This document shows positions 35,353-43,900 of a stretch of 51,419 bases of DNA, one piece after another. A program made the position numbers and the translations under genes. The DNA lies in assembly GCA_030528345.1 (NCBI GenBank), contig JAUMZB010000011.1, forward strand, positions 1 to 51,419, in the 5' to 3' direction. This DNA is from Eikenella sp. GTDB lineage: Bacteria > Pseudomonadota > Gammaproteobacteria > Burkholderiales > Neisseriaceae. Positions within the stretch are counted from its first letter, which is position 1, and each line of letters starts with the position of its first letter. A model generated the notes under the pieces. It saw nothing but the letters and a program-made list of their open reading frames with translations. It made no database searches and was not told the origin of the DNA.

Positions 35353-35785
35353 ACACGTTTACTGCCGCCACCGCAGCGAGATTCTGGTGCCCTTTTTCGA
35401 CGTGGACACCATGCACATCGTCTGGCACGGCCATTATGTGAAATACCTCGAAATCGCCCGCTGCGCCTTTCTCGACGCCTTGGGCTACAACTACGACACC
35501 ATGCGCGAACACGGCCATGCCTGGCCGGTGGTGAAAATGGACCTGAAATACATCCGCCCCGCCCGCTTCAATCAAACGCTATATGTGGACTTGGCGCTGG
35601 TGGAATACGAAAACTGCCTGCGCCTCGACTACACCCTCAGCGACGCCGAGAGCGGCGAAAAACTCACCCGCGCCGGCACCACCCAAGTGCCGGTGTCGCT
35701 GGCCGACGGCGAAATGCAATACCAAACCCCCGCAAGCTGGCAGGCCGCCGTGCGCCGCTTTGCCGGCTACCGCCCGCATCCTTAA
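35345..35785 (+). CDS. Acyl-CoA/acyl-ACP thioesterase (4HBT hot-dog fold)
   Basis: The 146-residue hot-dog thioesterase has the catalytic aspartate in PFFDVDTMHIVWHGHYVKYLE (Asp near residue 20) and the central helix EIARCAFLDALGYNY. Its relatives in aryl polyene clusters hydrolyse or edit ACP-bound intermediates. The ATG at 35345 lies eight bases before the previous stop. It is the last gene of the cluster in this window; a DUS and a pseudouridine synthase gene follow. Confidence 0.88.
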   Translation: MPKHVYCRHRSEILVPFFDVDTMHIVWHGHYVKYLEIARCAFLDALGYNYDTMREHGHAWPVVKMDLKYIRPARFNQTLYVDLALVEYENCLRLDYTLSDAESGEKLTRAGTTQVPVSLADGEMQYQTPASWQAAVRRFAGYRPHP

Positions 35786-35842
35786 TTCATCTTCCGAATC
35801 CATCTCCCGCCCTTTAGGCTACCTGAAAACCGAAAGCCCCTT

Positions 35843-36595
35843 ATGCCGAACGCCTCCCCCGCCGCCGAAGCCGCCGTCCGCCTCTCCAAACGCATGGCCG
35901 AACTCGGCCTCTGCTCCCGCCGCGAAGCCGACGGCTACATCGAACAAGGTTGGGTAACAGTAAACGGCCAAACCGCCGTACTCGGCCAAAAAGTGCAGCC
36001 GCACGACCGCATCGAGCTCAACAAACAGGCGCACGAGCGGCAGGCCGCCCGCGTCACCATTCTGCTCAACAAACCCCTAGGCTACGTCAGCGCACAAGCC
36101 GAAAAAGGCTACGCCAGCGCCGCCGAACTGATTACTGCCGACAACCACTGGCCGGGCGACAGCAGCCGCATCGCCTTCCAAGAAGCCCACCGCCGCGGCC
36201 TCGCCCCGGCCGGCCGGCTCGACATCGATTCCGTCGGCCTCTTGGTGCTCACCCAAGACGGCCGCATCGCCAAACAGCTGATCGGCGAGAACAGCGGCAT
36301 CGAAAAAGAATACCTGGTGCGCGTGCGCGGCCGCCTGAGCGAAGACGGCCTGCGCCTGCTCAACCACGGCCTCTCGCTCGACGGCGAAGCCCTGCGTCCG
36401 GCCAAAGTCAGCCGGCAAAACCAAGACCAGCTGCGCTTTATCCTCAAACAGGGCAAAAAACGCCAAATCCGCCGCATGTGCGAATTGGTCGGCCTGCGCG
36501 TGGTCGGCCTCAAACGCATCCGCATGGGCAAGGTCAAACTCGGCGCCCTGCCGCCCGGCCAATGGCGCTATCTGGCGCCGAACGAGCGTTTTTAG
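35843..36595 (+). CDS. rRNA pseudouridine synthase, RsuA/RluF group
   Basis: Isomerises a uridine in rRNA to pseudouridine. The 250-residue protein has an N-terminal S4 RNA-binding domain (RLSKRMAELGLCSRREADGYI, about 13-33), then the catalytic motif AGRLDIDSVGLLVLT with Asp127 and the C-terminal KQGKKRQIRRMCELVGLRV. The latter and EKEYLVRV favour RluF-like enzymes (23S U2604) over RsuA. It starts at the ATG at 35843 after a DUS (GGCTACCTGAAA). It is 57 bases after the thioesterase gene but functionally unrelated to it. Confidence 0.88.
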   Translation: MPNASPAAEAAVRLSKRMAELGLCSRREADGYIEQGWVTVNGQTAVLGQKVQPHDRIELNKQAHERQAARVTILLNKPLGYVSAQAEKGYASAAELITADNHWPGDSSRIAFQEAHRRGLAPAGRLDIDSVGLLVLTQDGRIAKQLIGENSGIEKEYLVRVRGRLSEDGLRLLNHGLSLDGEALRPAKVSRQNQDQLRFILKQGKKRQIRRMCELVGLRVVGLKRIRMGKVKLGALPPGQWRYLAPNERF

Positions 36596-36898
36596 GGTCT
36601 GTTGGCATTCGGCAGCGGGGGGCATCGGCCTGCTCGGCCGTTCAGGTAGCCCGAAGCCAAGTTTTACGCATTCGAATACAGGCTGAAAGCAGAAGCCGCC
36701 CAAGCGGATGCCCAAGCCGAGCCATCCGATTCGGGCTACCTGAAAACAGCAGAACCGCCCCACCGAAGCCCGGCAAAACAAAACGGCCGCAATATGCGGC
36801 CGTTTTTGCATCATGATCCCCATCCGTCGCCAATCCATCCGGAAAGTCCTCCCCTCCTGCTTCGCCGACCAACACACCCTCTGCCGGCAAAACAGCCG
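36596..36898. other. Convergent intergenic region
   Basis: A 303-bp gap between the convergent pseudouridine synthase and DUF445 genes. It holds two DUS copies (near 36643 and 36735) and a strong terminator at 36780-36807. No gene is supported. Confidence 0.6.
36780..36807. terminator. Intrinsic bidirectional terminator
   Basis: AAAACGGCCGCA and TGCGGCCGTTTT form a perfect 12-bp stem with an ATA loop and a fifth T. A/T tracts on both sides make it functional in either direction. Unlike most terminators here, it is not built from DUS. Confidence 0.85.
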
Positions 36899-38227
36899 CT
36901 ACCACTGCGGCAGCCAGCGGGAAACCGTGTAAATCAGCAAGCCCACCAAGCCGCCGACCAGGGTGCCGTTGATGCGGATAAACTGCAAATCGCGACCCAC
37001 GCTCAATTCCAGCTTGTCCGTCATCTGGCGGCTGTCCCAGCTTTTCACCTTTTCCGCCACAAACTGTGCCCCGCGGTGTTTGTAACGTTCCACCGCATCG
37101 CGCACCAACAGGGCGATGCGGGCATCGATGCGGCGCATAAACTGCGGATAGGCATCGGCCTGATGCTGCATATGGCGCAGCAGGCGCGTCAGCTGGGCCA
37201 CGGTGAGCGAATCGGCGCGGCACACATCGCGCCCGCTCCAGCGGATCAGCCCCTGCCACAGCAGCGCACACTGGCGGTAGAGCGCCGGCGAAGCGGCCAG
37301 CTGCCGTTTGCCGCTTTCCAAACGGCGGTGCCAATCCGGCGATTCGCGCAGATTCTGCATCAGCGCCGCATATTGCGCCTCAAAGCCGGTGCGCAGGGGG
37401 TGCCGTTCGTCGGCCAGCGCCGCGGCGGCGTAGCTGTCGGCCCAATCCAGCGCCTTCTGCGCCACCCAGCCGTCCACCCGGCCGACCAAGCTGCCTTTGA
37501 GCTGGGCTTTCAAACGCGCCCAGGTATCGGGTTGGCCGCTTTCGATTTTCTGCGCCCACTCCAGCAGATTGGCTTCCAGCAGGGCGCGGGTCTCCGGCTG
37601 CCGCAGCCAGCGGCGCAACTGGGTCAGCCCCGCCGTCAACAGCACTTGGTGCAGCCCCTGGCTGCGCAACAGGCCCAGCATCTCGGCCGATGCTTTGCCG
37701 ATTTTGTCGCCGCTGTATTGTTCGGCCAACAGCCGGGTGGCAAAACGCGCCACGTGTTCGGGCTTGGCGATGCGCAGCAGCACCGGCAGTTTGGCTGCCA
37801 GCGCCGGCAGCCAAACGCGCAGGCTTTCTTTCTGCGTGAACCACGCCAGCAGGCGGTCGGACGGATGCATGCGGTACACGCGCAGGGCAATCGGCCGGCC
37901 GAGCAGAAAGTTGTTTTCGATAAAACGCCCCAACTCCTCGGCAATCCGCGTTTGGCTGCGCGGCAGGATGGCGGTGTGCGGAATTTTCAGGCCGAGCGGA
38001 TGGCGGAACAGCGCAGTCACCGCAAACCAATCCGCCAGCGCCCCCACCATGGCGGCCTCGGCAAAGGCTTTCAGGTAGCCCAGGGCGGGATAACGGCCCA
38101 GCAGCACGGAAGAGAGCACCAACAGCGCCGCCGCCAGCAGCAACAGACCCAAGGCCCACCGGCGGGCGCGGCGCAGGCGGGCACGGGCATCGGCTTCGCG
38201 GCTGTGTTCGGTCAGGATACGGCTCAT
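36899..38227 (-). CDS. DUF445 family inner-membrane protein
   Basis: The 442-residue protein has an N-terminal hydrophobic segment (residues about 24-46), then the family block FAEAAMVGALADWFAVTALFRHPLGLKIPHTAILPR (about 55-90). A long helical, probably cytoplasmic region follows, and then a C-terminal segment INGTLVGGLVGLLIYTVSRW. The function of DUF445 (YjiN-like) proteins is unknown. It starts at the ATG at 38227, with no strong Shine-Dalgarno. A DUS is read in frame as GYLKA. Its upstream region contains an inverted-repeat element. Confidence 0.88.
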   Translation of the reverse strand: MSRILTEHSREADARARLRRARRWALGLLLLAAALLVLSSVLLGRYPALGYLKAFAEAAMVGALADWFAVTALFRHPLGLKIPHTAILPRSQTRIAEELGRFIENNFLLGRPIALRVYRMHPSDRLLAWFTQKESLRVWLPALAAKLPVLLRIAKPEHVARFATRLLAEQYSGDKIGKASAEMLGLLRSQGLHQVLLTAGLTQLRRWLRQPETRALLEANLLEWAQKIESGQPDTWARLKAQLKGSLVGRVDGWVAQKALDWADSYAAAALADERHPLRTGFEAQYAALMQNLRESPDWHRRLESGKRQLAASPALYRQCALLWQGLIRWSGRDVCRADSLTVAQLTRLLRHMQHQADAYPQFMRRIDARIALLVRDAVERYKHRGAQFVAEKVKSWDSRQMTDKLELSVGRDLQFIRINGTLVGGLVGLLIYTVSRWLPQW

Positions 38228-38246
38228 GGCGGTTGGCTCAGAATCT

Positions 38247-38451
38247 GTTCAAAGTCTTCATTGCGAAGCGGTTTGGGGCGACAAAAACCACGTTGCCGGG
38301 AGGCACTCGAGGGCGGTTTGACACGCTTCGCCAGCCAAGCCGGCCGGCGCAGCAAGATGCGGCATCTTGCGGGCATTTCCCTTATCCCGCAAGGGCGACG
38401 CAACAGGCGGGGACGGTTGCCCCCAACGCCGCCGCAATGGAGATGGTGAAC
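38247..38451. repeat. Mosaic MITE-like element upstream of the DUF445 gene
   Basis: Imperfect inverted ends GTTCAAAGTCTTCATTGC (38247-38264) and GCAATGGAGATGGTGAAC (38434-38451) match at 14 of 18 positions. The interior shares GAGGGCGGTTTGACACGC, CCGGCCGGCGCAGCAAGAT and ATCTTGCGGGCATTTC with type B copy 2 (28588-28834). A fragment like the left end, GTTCAAAGTCTCCATGGCG, also occurs near 19200. It takes up most of the 38228-38596 gap; the rest (38452-38596) has no gene I can support. Confidence 0.6.
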
Positions 38452-38596
38452 GGGCTTTTTCAACGGGGAAAGGAAAACAGCGGAGGTCGGAACAATACGG
38501 CCGCAGGGCAGAAATCAGGCTGCCCGGAAGCCGCCGTATCGGCTGTGCGGGCGGCTTGGGCACTCAGGCCGGCACCGCCAGCGCGATACCGCCGAT

Positions 38597-39532
38597 TCAG
38601 CCGGCCGCTTTGCCGCTGCGCCCGGCTTTGCGCGCTTCGCGTTCGGCCTTCAACTCGGCTTCGCGCTGGCGGGCCTTTTTCAGCCAGCCTTCCCACTGCT
38701 GCGGGGTTTCCAGCGTGATGCGGCCGATTTGGCCGTCGCGGAAATCGGTGAGGGTGATTTCGGCGGCTTTCTGATAATTGCTGCGGCCGCCGCCCAATAC
38801 GGCGCCGCGTTTTTTGGCAATCCAATCCAACCAGGCGGTGTCGTCCCAATGGCTGGAGGGGTCTTTGTCGGCCTGATAACGCGCCTGCAGCAGCGGCAGA
38901 TAGTGGCGGCGCAGGTAGTCGAGCAGCTCCAGCGCCACTTCTTCTTCGTCCAAGGCATTGCGGCCGACCGCGCCGCCGGCGGCCAGATGGTAGCCGCCTT
39001 CGGGTACGATGATTTTCGGCCACAGCATGCCCGGGGTGTCGTAGAGCCAGAAGTCGTCGGCCAGAAACAGGCGCTGCTCGGCCTTGGTGATGCCGGGCTC
39101 ATTGCCGGTTTTGGCCGATTTTTTGCCGAGCATGCCGTTGATGAGGGTGGATTTGCCCACATTGGGAATGCCGCAAATCAATACGCGCAGGGGTTTTTCG
39201 ATGCCGCCGCGCCGGGGCAGCATGGCGCGGCAGGCGGCCGCCAGCTTTTGCGCCGCCTGCCTATCGCCGGCATCGAGGGCGATGGCGCGGGTGTCGCTTT
39301 GGCCGTTGTAGTGCGCCAGCCAGACGGTGGTGCGTTCGGGGTCGGCCAAGTCTTGCTTGTTGAGGATTTTCAGCTTGGGTTTGCCGCGCGCAAGCTGGGC
39401 CAGCAGTGGGTTTTCGCTGGAAGCGGGCATGCGGGCATCCAGCATTTCTATCACCATGTCCACGCTTTTGAGCCGCTCGGCAATCGCCTTTTTGGCTTTG
39501 TGCATGTGTCCGGGAAACCATTGGATGGCCAT
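38597..39532 (-). CDS. ylqF: Ribosome biogenesis GTPase YlqF/RbgA
   Basis: A circularly permuted GTPase involved in late assembly of the 50S subunit. The 311-residue protein has the permuted order G4 (NKQD, residues 58-61), G1 (GIPNVGKST, 121-129) and G3 (DTPG), with the N-terminal WFPGHMHKAKKAI signature. The C-terminus has a Lys/Arg/Glu-rich tail. It starts at the ATG at 39532 with only a weak upstream AGAAAG. It is the last gene of a leftward run with ptsN, hprK and rapZ, 72 bases from rapZ, and a DUS pair lies in the gap, so co-transcription is uncertain. Confidence 0.95.
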   Translation of the reverse strand: MAIQWFPGHMHKAKKAIAERLKSVDMVIEMLDARMPASSENPLLAQLARGKPKLKILNKQDLADPERTTVWLAHYNGQSDTRAIALDAGDRQAAQKLAAACRAMLPRRGGIEKPLRVLICGIPNVGKSTLINGMLGKKSAKTGNEPGITKAEQRLFLADDFWLYDTPGMLWPKIIVPEGGYHLAAGGAVGRNALDEEEVALELLDYLRRHYLPLLQARYQADKDPSSHWDDTAWLDWIAKKRGAVLGGGRSNYQKAAEITLTDFRDGQIGRITLETPQQWEGWLKKARQREAELKAEREARKAGRSGKAAG

Positions 39533-39604
39533 CGCTGTCTTTCTGCAAAGGGTTTCAGGTAGCCTTTACACCCGGAGAAACACGGCAACAGGCTACCTGA
39601 AAGA

Positions 39605-40453
39605 TTATTCGGTGGTGTTGAGCTGGCGGTGGCGCACCAGCACGGGGTAGTCGCGCAGGCGTTCGGCCACGGCCTCGGCCACGAACACCGAGCGGTGCTG
39701 GCCGCCGGTGCAGCCGATGCCCACCGTCACCACGTGAATGCGCGTTTGGCGCGCCAACTCGGGCAGCCAGCGGTTCAGGTAGCCACTGATGTCGGCCACC
39801 ATCTGCTGCACAATGCGGAATTGGGCGAAGTAGGCGCGGATGGGCTCGTCCTGACCGGTAAACGGGCGCAGGGCTTCGTCGTAATGCGGATTGGGCAGCG
39901 CGCGCGCGTCGAACACAAAATCCAGATTCAGCGGCGCGCCGTATTTGAAGCCGAACGACTCCAGCACCACCTGCACGCCGGCATGCTCCAAAGCCAGCCA
40001 TTCCTGAATGCGGAATGCCAATTCTTCCCGGCTGGCTTCCCGATTGTCCAAACGGTAGGCCATGTCCCGCCACGGCGCCATCATTTCGCGCTCGACGGCA
40101 ATGCTTTCGGCCAAAGTGAGGTTGCCGGCAGACAGCGGGTGGTGGCGGCGCGATTTGGCGAAACGGCGCATCAGTACTTCGTTGGAGGCATCCAGAAACA
40201 GTATGCTCACCCGATGCCCCCGATGGCGCAATTCGCCGATGTAGCTGTGGATGTTTTCCGGCGAACAGCCCACACGGATATCGAGACTGATGGCCAGTTT
40301 GTACACGCCGCTGTCGGCGGCGTACTGCTCCACCAGCTGCGGCAACAGGGCCGGCGGCAGATTGTCGACACACAAAAAGCCGAGCTTTTCCAATAATTCC
40401 AGAGCGAGCGATTTGCCGGTGCCGGACAAACCGCTAATCAGCACGATCCTCAT
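39605..40453 (-). CDS. rapZ: RNase adapter protein RapZ
   Basis: A nucleotide-binding protein which, in enterobacteria, binds GlmZ-type small RNA and controls glucosamine-6-phosphate synthase. The 282-residue protein has Walker A GLSGTGKS (residues 8-15), the DIRVGCSPE region, [13 protein letters not shown], and a C-terminal domain with [22 protein letters not shown]. Two ATGs compete. That at 40465 is abutted by AAGGAGG with no spacing; that at 40453 has 12 bases and matches the family start [10 protein letters not shown], so I chose it. It overlaps hprK by 20 bases. Whether a GlmZ exists here is not visible. Confidence 0.93.
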   Translation of the reverse strand: MRIVLISGLSGTGKSLALELLEKLGFLCVDNLPPALLPQLVEQYAADSGVYKLAISLDIRVGCSPENIHSYIGELRHRGHRVSILFLDASNEVLMRRFAKSRRHHPLSAGNLTLAESIAVEREMMAPWRDMAYRLDNREASREELAFRIQEWLALEHAGVQVVLESFGFKYGAPLNLDFVFDARALPNPHYDEALRPFTGQDEPIRAYFAQFRIVQQMVADISGYLNRWLPELARQTRIHVVTVGIGCTGGQHRSVFVAEAVAERLRDYPVLVRHRQLNTTE

Positions 40454-41396
40454 GGCGGCGTTCATCCTCCTTCAGCATGGCGGTGTGGCGCTCCAGAAAC
40501 TCCTTGGTGCTGTCCTTGCCGCGGGTTTGCAGGATGTAGTTGCGCACGGCCGCCTCCACCAATACCGAGAGGTTGCGGCCCACGGCCACCGGCAGGGTAA
40601 CCGAACGTACGGCAACGTTTAAGATGGTTTGTGTTTCGCTTTGAATGCTCAGCCGCTCGAAACCCTGCATATAGTGGTTGTCGGCCAGCACGAGATTGAT
40701 GATGAGCTTGAGGGGTTTCGAGGGGCGCACGGCGGTTTCGCCGAAGATGGTGCGGATATTGAGCACGCCCAAACCGCGCACCTCCAGAAAATCGCGCAGG
40801 GTGGCCGGACAGCGCCCCTCCAGCAGTTCCGGCGCCGTGCGGTGCAATTCCACCGCGTCGTCGGCCACCAAGCCGTGGCCGCGCGAAATCAGCTCCAGCG
40901 CCAATTCGCTTTTGCCCAAGCCGGATTGGCCGGTAATCAGCACGCCGATTTCGAATACGTCGAGAAACACGCCGTGCTTGACGGTGGACACCGCCAGCGC
41001 CCGCTGCAGATAAATCCGCAACACGTCCATCAGAAACGGGCTTTCTATTTTCGAGGTAAGCAGCGGCACCTGATGGGTGTGGCAGTAGTCGCGCAGCATA
41101 TAGGGCACGGGCAGACCGTTGGCCACAATCACCAATGCCATGGTGAGGTCGAACAGCCCGTCGAAGCTGGCTTTGATGTCGCCGGCCTCCATTTTGTTGA
41201 GGTAATCCACCTCGGCCACACCCAACACCTGCACCTGATTGGGGTGGATAAAATTCAAATGGCCGACCAGCGCCAAAACGGGCTTGTCGGCATCTACGCT
41301 GATGCGCTTGTCCGCACCGGCCGTTCCCGCCGCCCAAGCCAGCTGCAGCTTGGTCTGGTTGTCTTGGTAAAGCTTGCGGACGGAAATACTCGGCAT
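40434..41396 (-). CDS. hprK: HPr kinase/phosphorylase
   Basis: Phosphorylates and dephosphorylates HPr on a regulatory serine, coupling PTS state to carbon metabolism and, in Neisseria, to virulence. The 320-residue protein has an N-terminal domain to about residue 130, then the Walker A GQSGLGKS (156-163) and the signature [16 protein letters not shown]. It lies between ptsN (four-base gap) and rapZ (20-base overlap), the usual order in beta-proteobacteria. It starts at the ATG at 41396. An HPr gene is not in the window. Confidence 0.96.
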   Translation of the reverse strand: MPSISVRKLYQDNQTKLQLAWAAGTAGADKRISVDADKPVLALVGHLNFIHPNQVQVLGVAEVDYLNKMEAGDIKASFDGLFDLTMALVIVANGLPVPYMLRDYCHTHQVPLLTSKIESPFLMDVLRIYLQRALAVSTVKHGVFLDVFEIGVLITGQSGLGKSELALELISRGHGLVADDAVELHRTAPELLEGRCPATLRDFLEVRGLGVLNIRTIFGETAVRPSKPLKLIINLVLADNHYMQGFERLSIQSETQTILNVAVRSVTLPVAVGRNLSVLVEAAVRNYILQTRGKDSTKEFLERHTAMLKEDERRHEDRAD

Positions 41397-41400
41397 GGGT

Positions 41401-41850
41401 TTATTCTGCGATCAGGATTTTGCGGGCGGCTTCCGGCGACCCGCAGCCCAGCAGCTGCTCGCGCACCGCCTTCACGGAAAACTTGTCGGCCAGCGCGGCC
41501 AGCACTTCCAAGTGGCTGCCGGCACCGTTTTCCGGCACCAAAAGCACAAACACCAGCGACACCGGCTTGCCGTCGGGTGCATCAAACGCCAGCGGCTCTT
41601 TGAGGCGCACAAAGGCACCGGTGATCTGCTGCACCGCCGCATCGCGGCCGTGCGGAATCGCCACTCCGTGCCCCAGCGCGGTGGTGCCGAGCTTCTCGCG
41701 GGCAAACAGGCAGTCGAACACTTCCGCCCGCCCCAGGCCGGCTTCGTTTTCCAGCAGCAATCCCACCTGCTCGAACAGCCGCTTTTTACTGCCCACTTCC
41801 AAATCCAGCACAATATGGCCCAGCGGCAGAATGGTTTCAATCACACTCAT
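41401..41850 (-). CDS. ptsN: PTS IIA-like nitrogen regulatory protein PtsN
   Basis: A regulatory phospho-acceptor (EIIA-Ntr), without a cognate sugar permease. The 149-residue protein has the phosphorylated His67 in [12 protein letters not shown]. First gene of the ptsN-hprK-rapZ unit. The ATG at 41850 is followed by [11 protein letters not shown]. No sigma-54 modulation gene (hpf) is adjacent, unlike in enterobacteria. Confidence 0.94.
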   Translation of the reverse strand: MSVIETILPLGHIVLDLEVGSKKRLFEQVGLLLENEAGLGRAEVFDCLFAREKLGTTALGHGVAIPHGRDAAVQQITGAFVRLKEPLAFDAPDGKPVSLVFVLLVPENGAGSHLEVLAALADKFSVKAVREQLLGCGSPEAARKILIAE

Positions 41851-42190
41851 GTCATTTGTCTAAAAGGTAAAACGGGGCGGATTGTACCCGCCATGCAGGG
41901 GAAGGACAATCATCCCGCCGCCGCCGGCCAAACGTAAAACCATATAAAACATTGAAAATAAATTACTTTAAAGCCCGTCAGGCTACCTGAAAGCCCGACG
42001 TCCGCCTTGCCGTTTTCCCGGCCTTTCAGCTAGCCTGCCACCCTTCGCCGCCGCCCCATCAAGTTTGCGCTTTTTTGCACAGCGCCTACCGCCCCGCCGC
42101 AGGTTTGCCGCTACAATGCGCGGCGCGGCCGCCCGGCCGTTATCGCCCACACACCGACACCCGCTCAGGCCGCCTGAAAAGGATACCCTC
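41851..42190. other. Divergent intergenic region between ptsN and the LolA-like gene
   Basis: A 340-bp region with an AT-rich patch at 41938-41975 (many AAAT runs, plausible ptsN promoter area), then a DUS (41981-41993), a second DUS-like CTTTCAGCTAGCCTG near 42024, and a TACAAT -10-like hexamer at 42112-42117 for the downstream gene. No further gene is seen. Confidence 0.45.
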
Positions 42191-42781
42191 ATGCTGAAAC
42201 GCCTCTTTGCCCTCCTGCTCTGCCTCACCTTCCTGCCCGCCCGGGCCTTCGACACCGCCCAGCTGACCACCCAGCTGCAACAACCGGCCACCGTACAGGG
42301 CAGCTTCACCCAACAGCGCTTCCTGCGCGCCCTCAGCCAACCCATGCAAACCGAAGGCCGCTTCGCCCTGAAAAACCGCCACGGCCTCTATTGGCAGATC
42401 GACCAACCCTTCGAGCTGCGCCTGCGCGTGCGCCCCGACGGCATCGCCCAATGGAGCGGCGGCCAATGGCGTCCCACCCGCCAAAGCGGCCAGGCCGCCC
42501 AAGTCAAACTCTTTATGGCGGTGCTCGGCGGCGACATGCGCGAGCTGCAGCGCCAATTCGACACCCGCCTCAACGGCCACGCCGGCCAATGGCGGCTGCA
42601 ACTGACGCCGAAAACCGCCCTGATGCGGCAGGTGTTCGACAGCATCACCGTAGAAGGCGGCCAACTGGTGCGGCGCATCGAACTGAACGAAAAACAGGGC
42701 GACCGCACCGTGATACAGTTCCGCCAACTGCAGGCCGACAAAACTCTCAGCGGCTCCGCCGCCCAAGCGCTGACACCGTAA
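42191..42781 (+). CDS. LolA-like outer-membrane lipoprotein carrier (COG2834)
   Basis: The 196-residue precursor has a signal peptide (MLKRLFALLLCLTFLPARA) and a LolA/LppX-type fold. The features VQGSFTQQRFLRALSQPMQTEGRF, LQLTPKTALMRQVFDSITVEG and VRRIELNEKQGDRTVIQF resemble the LolA-like proteins of aryl polyene clusters more than housekeeping LolA. In such clusters it would carry the lipid product across the periplasm. Here it stands apart, about 6.4 kb from the last cluster gene, and is followed by an EEP-family gene rather than an MMPL exporter. The ATG at 42191 follows AAAAGGATACCCTC. Confidence 0.8.
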   Translation: MLKRLFALLLCLTFLPARAFDTAQLTTQLQQPATVQGSFTQQRFLRALSQPMQTEGRFALKNRHGLYWQIDQPFELRLRVRPDGIAQWSGGQWRPTRQSGQAAQVKLFMAVLGGDMRELQRQFDTRLNGHAGQWRLQLTPKTALMRQVFDSITVEGGQLVRRIELNEKQGDRTVIQFRQLQADKTLSGSAAQALTP

Positions 42782-42811
42782 CGGCTGCAGGCTACCTGAA
42801 AGCCAACCGCC

Positions 42812-43702
42812 ATGTCAGCCTTCCATCACTATCTGTCGCACCGCCTGCACTGGCTCTCCGTTCTGGCGCTGCTGGCCTTTTTTATCAGCCAAACCCTCGG
42901 CGCCGTTTTCTGGCCGGCGGAATTATTCAGCCATTTCCTGCCCCACTATACCGCGCTCTTTGCCGCCGCCGCGATCTTCACCCCAGGCCGGCGGCGCCGG
43001 ATTTGGCTGGGCAGCGCCCTCGCCGCAGCCGTTTTGATGGGGCAGCCTTTCTCTTCAGACGCCCCGCTGCCCGCCCCGGCCAAGCCCGCCTGGCGCATGG
43101 TGTGGTACAACGTCCGCCTCGACAATCCCGACCCCGCCGCCGAAACCGCCGCCCTCTTGGCACAAGAGCCCGATGTGTTGGCGCTGGCCGAAATCCAGGC
43201 CGACGACCCGCGTTGGGCCGAGTTGCGCCGCCGCCATCCGCACGGCTGCAGCCATCAGGAACACAGCCCGTTTGCCTTGGCCGTCTGGTCGCGCCAGCCC
43301 TTGGCCGCCTGCGACATCCGGCAGCATCAGGATTTCGCCTACATCCGCGCCGAACTGCCCGACGGCACCGCCGTGTACGCCCTGCACCCGCCGCCGCCCG
43401 TCAACAGCCGGCTGGCCGCCGCACGCAGCGCCTATCTGGCGCACACCGCCGCCGAAATCGGCCGCGAACCAGGCAAAGTGGTGGTAGTGGGCGACTTCAA
43501 CAGCAGCCCGTTTTCCCCACTGTTCCGCCGCTTTACCCGGCACAGCGGCACACCTCCCTACACCCCGATGATGCAGCCCACCTGGCGCCCGCTGCTGATC
43601 AACATCGACCACGTGCTCGCCAACTTCCCCCTGCACACCGTCGCCCTGCCCTGGCAGCATTCCGACCACCGGCCGCTGCTGCTGGCTTGGCCGCGTCCCT
43701 AA
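42812..43702 (+). CDS. Endonuclease/exonuclease/phosphatase family membrane protein
   Basis: The 296-residue protein has an N-terminal portion with about three hydrophobic helices (residues 10-85), then an EEP domain. EEP motifs are WYNVRLDN (about 98-105), LALAEIQ (catalytic Glu), VVVGDFNSSPFSP (about 228-240), NIDHVLAN and the terminal SDHRPLLL. The architecture resembles the uncharacterised membrane-tethered YafD-like group. It lies 30 bases after the LolA-like gene, with a DUS between, so is probably co-transcribed. The substrate is unknown. Confidence 0.85.
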   Translation: MSAFHHYLSHRLHWLSVLALLAFFISQTLGAVFWPAELFSHFLPHYTALFAAAAIFTPGRRRRIWLGSALAAAVLMGQPFSSDAPLPAPAKPAWRMVWYNVRLDNPDPAAETAALLAQEPDVLALAEIQADDPRWAELRRRHPHGCSHQEHSPFALAVWSRQPLAACDIRQHQDFAYIRAELPDGTAVYALHPPPPVNSRLAAARSAYLAHTAAEIGREPGKVVVVGDFNSSPFSPLFRRFTRHSGTPPYTPMMQPTWRPLLINIDHVLANFPLHTVALPWQHSDHRPLLLAWPRP

Positions 43703-43751
43703 AGACCCGTTCACAAATCCTCTTGGGCAGTCATTGCGCGGAATAAACAAT

Positions 43752-43795
43752 AAACCGACACCGTTGCCGCCCAAGCAAACACGGTGTCGGTTTTT
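43752..43795 (+). terminator. Intrinsic terminator after the EEP gene
   Basis: AAACCGACACCGT (43752-43764) pairs perfectly with ACGGTGTCGGTTT (43781-43793), followed by more T residues. It lies 50 bases after the stop codon. Confidence 0.85.
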
Positions 43796-43900
43796 GATTT
43801 CAGGCAGGCAACGCCCTCCGGCTTTCAGGTAGCCTCTTGTGCCAAAACGTGAAGCGGATATTGCCCCCGCAGGCTACCTGACAACCGCCGGTACGCCGTT

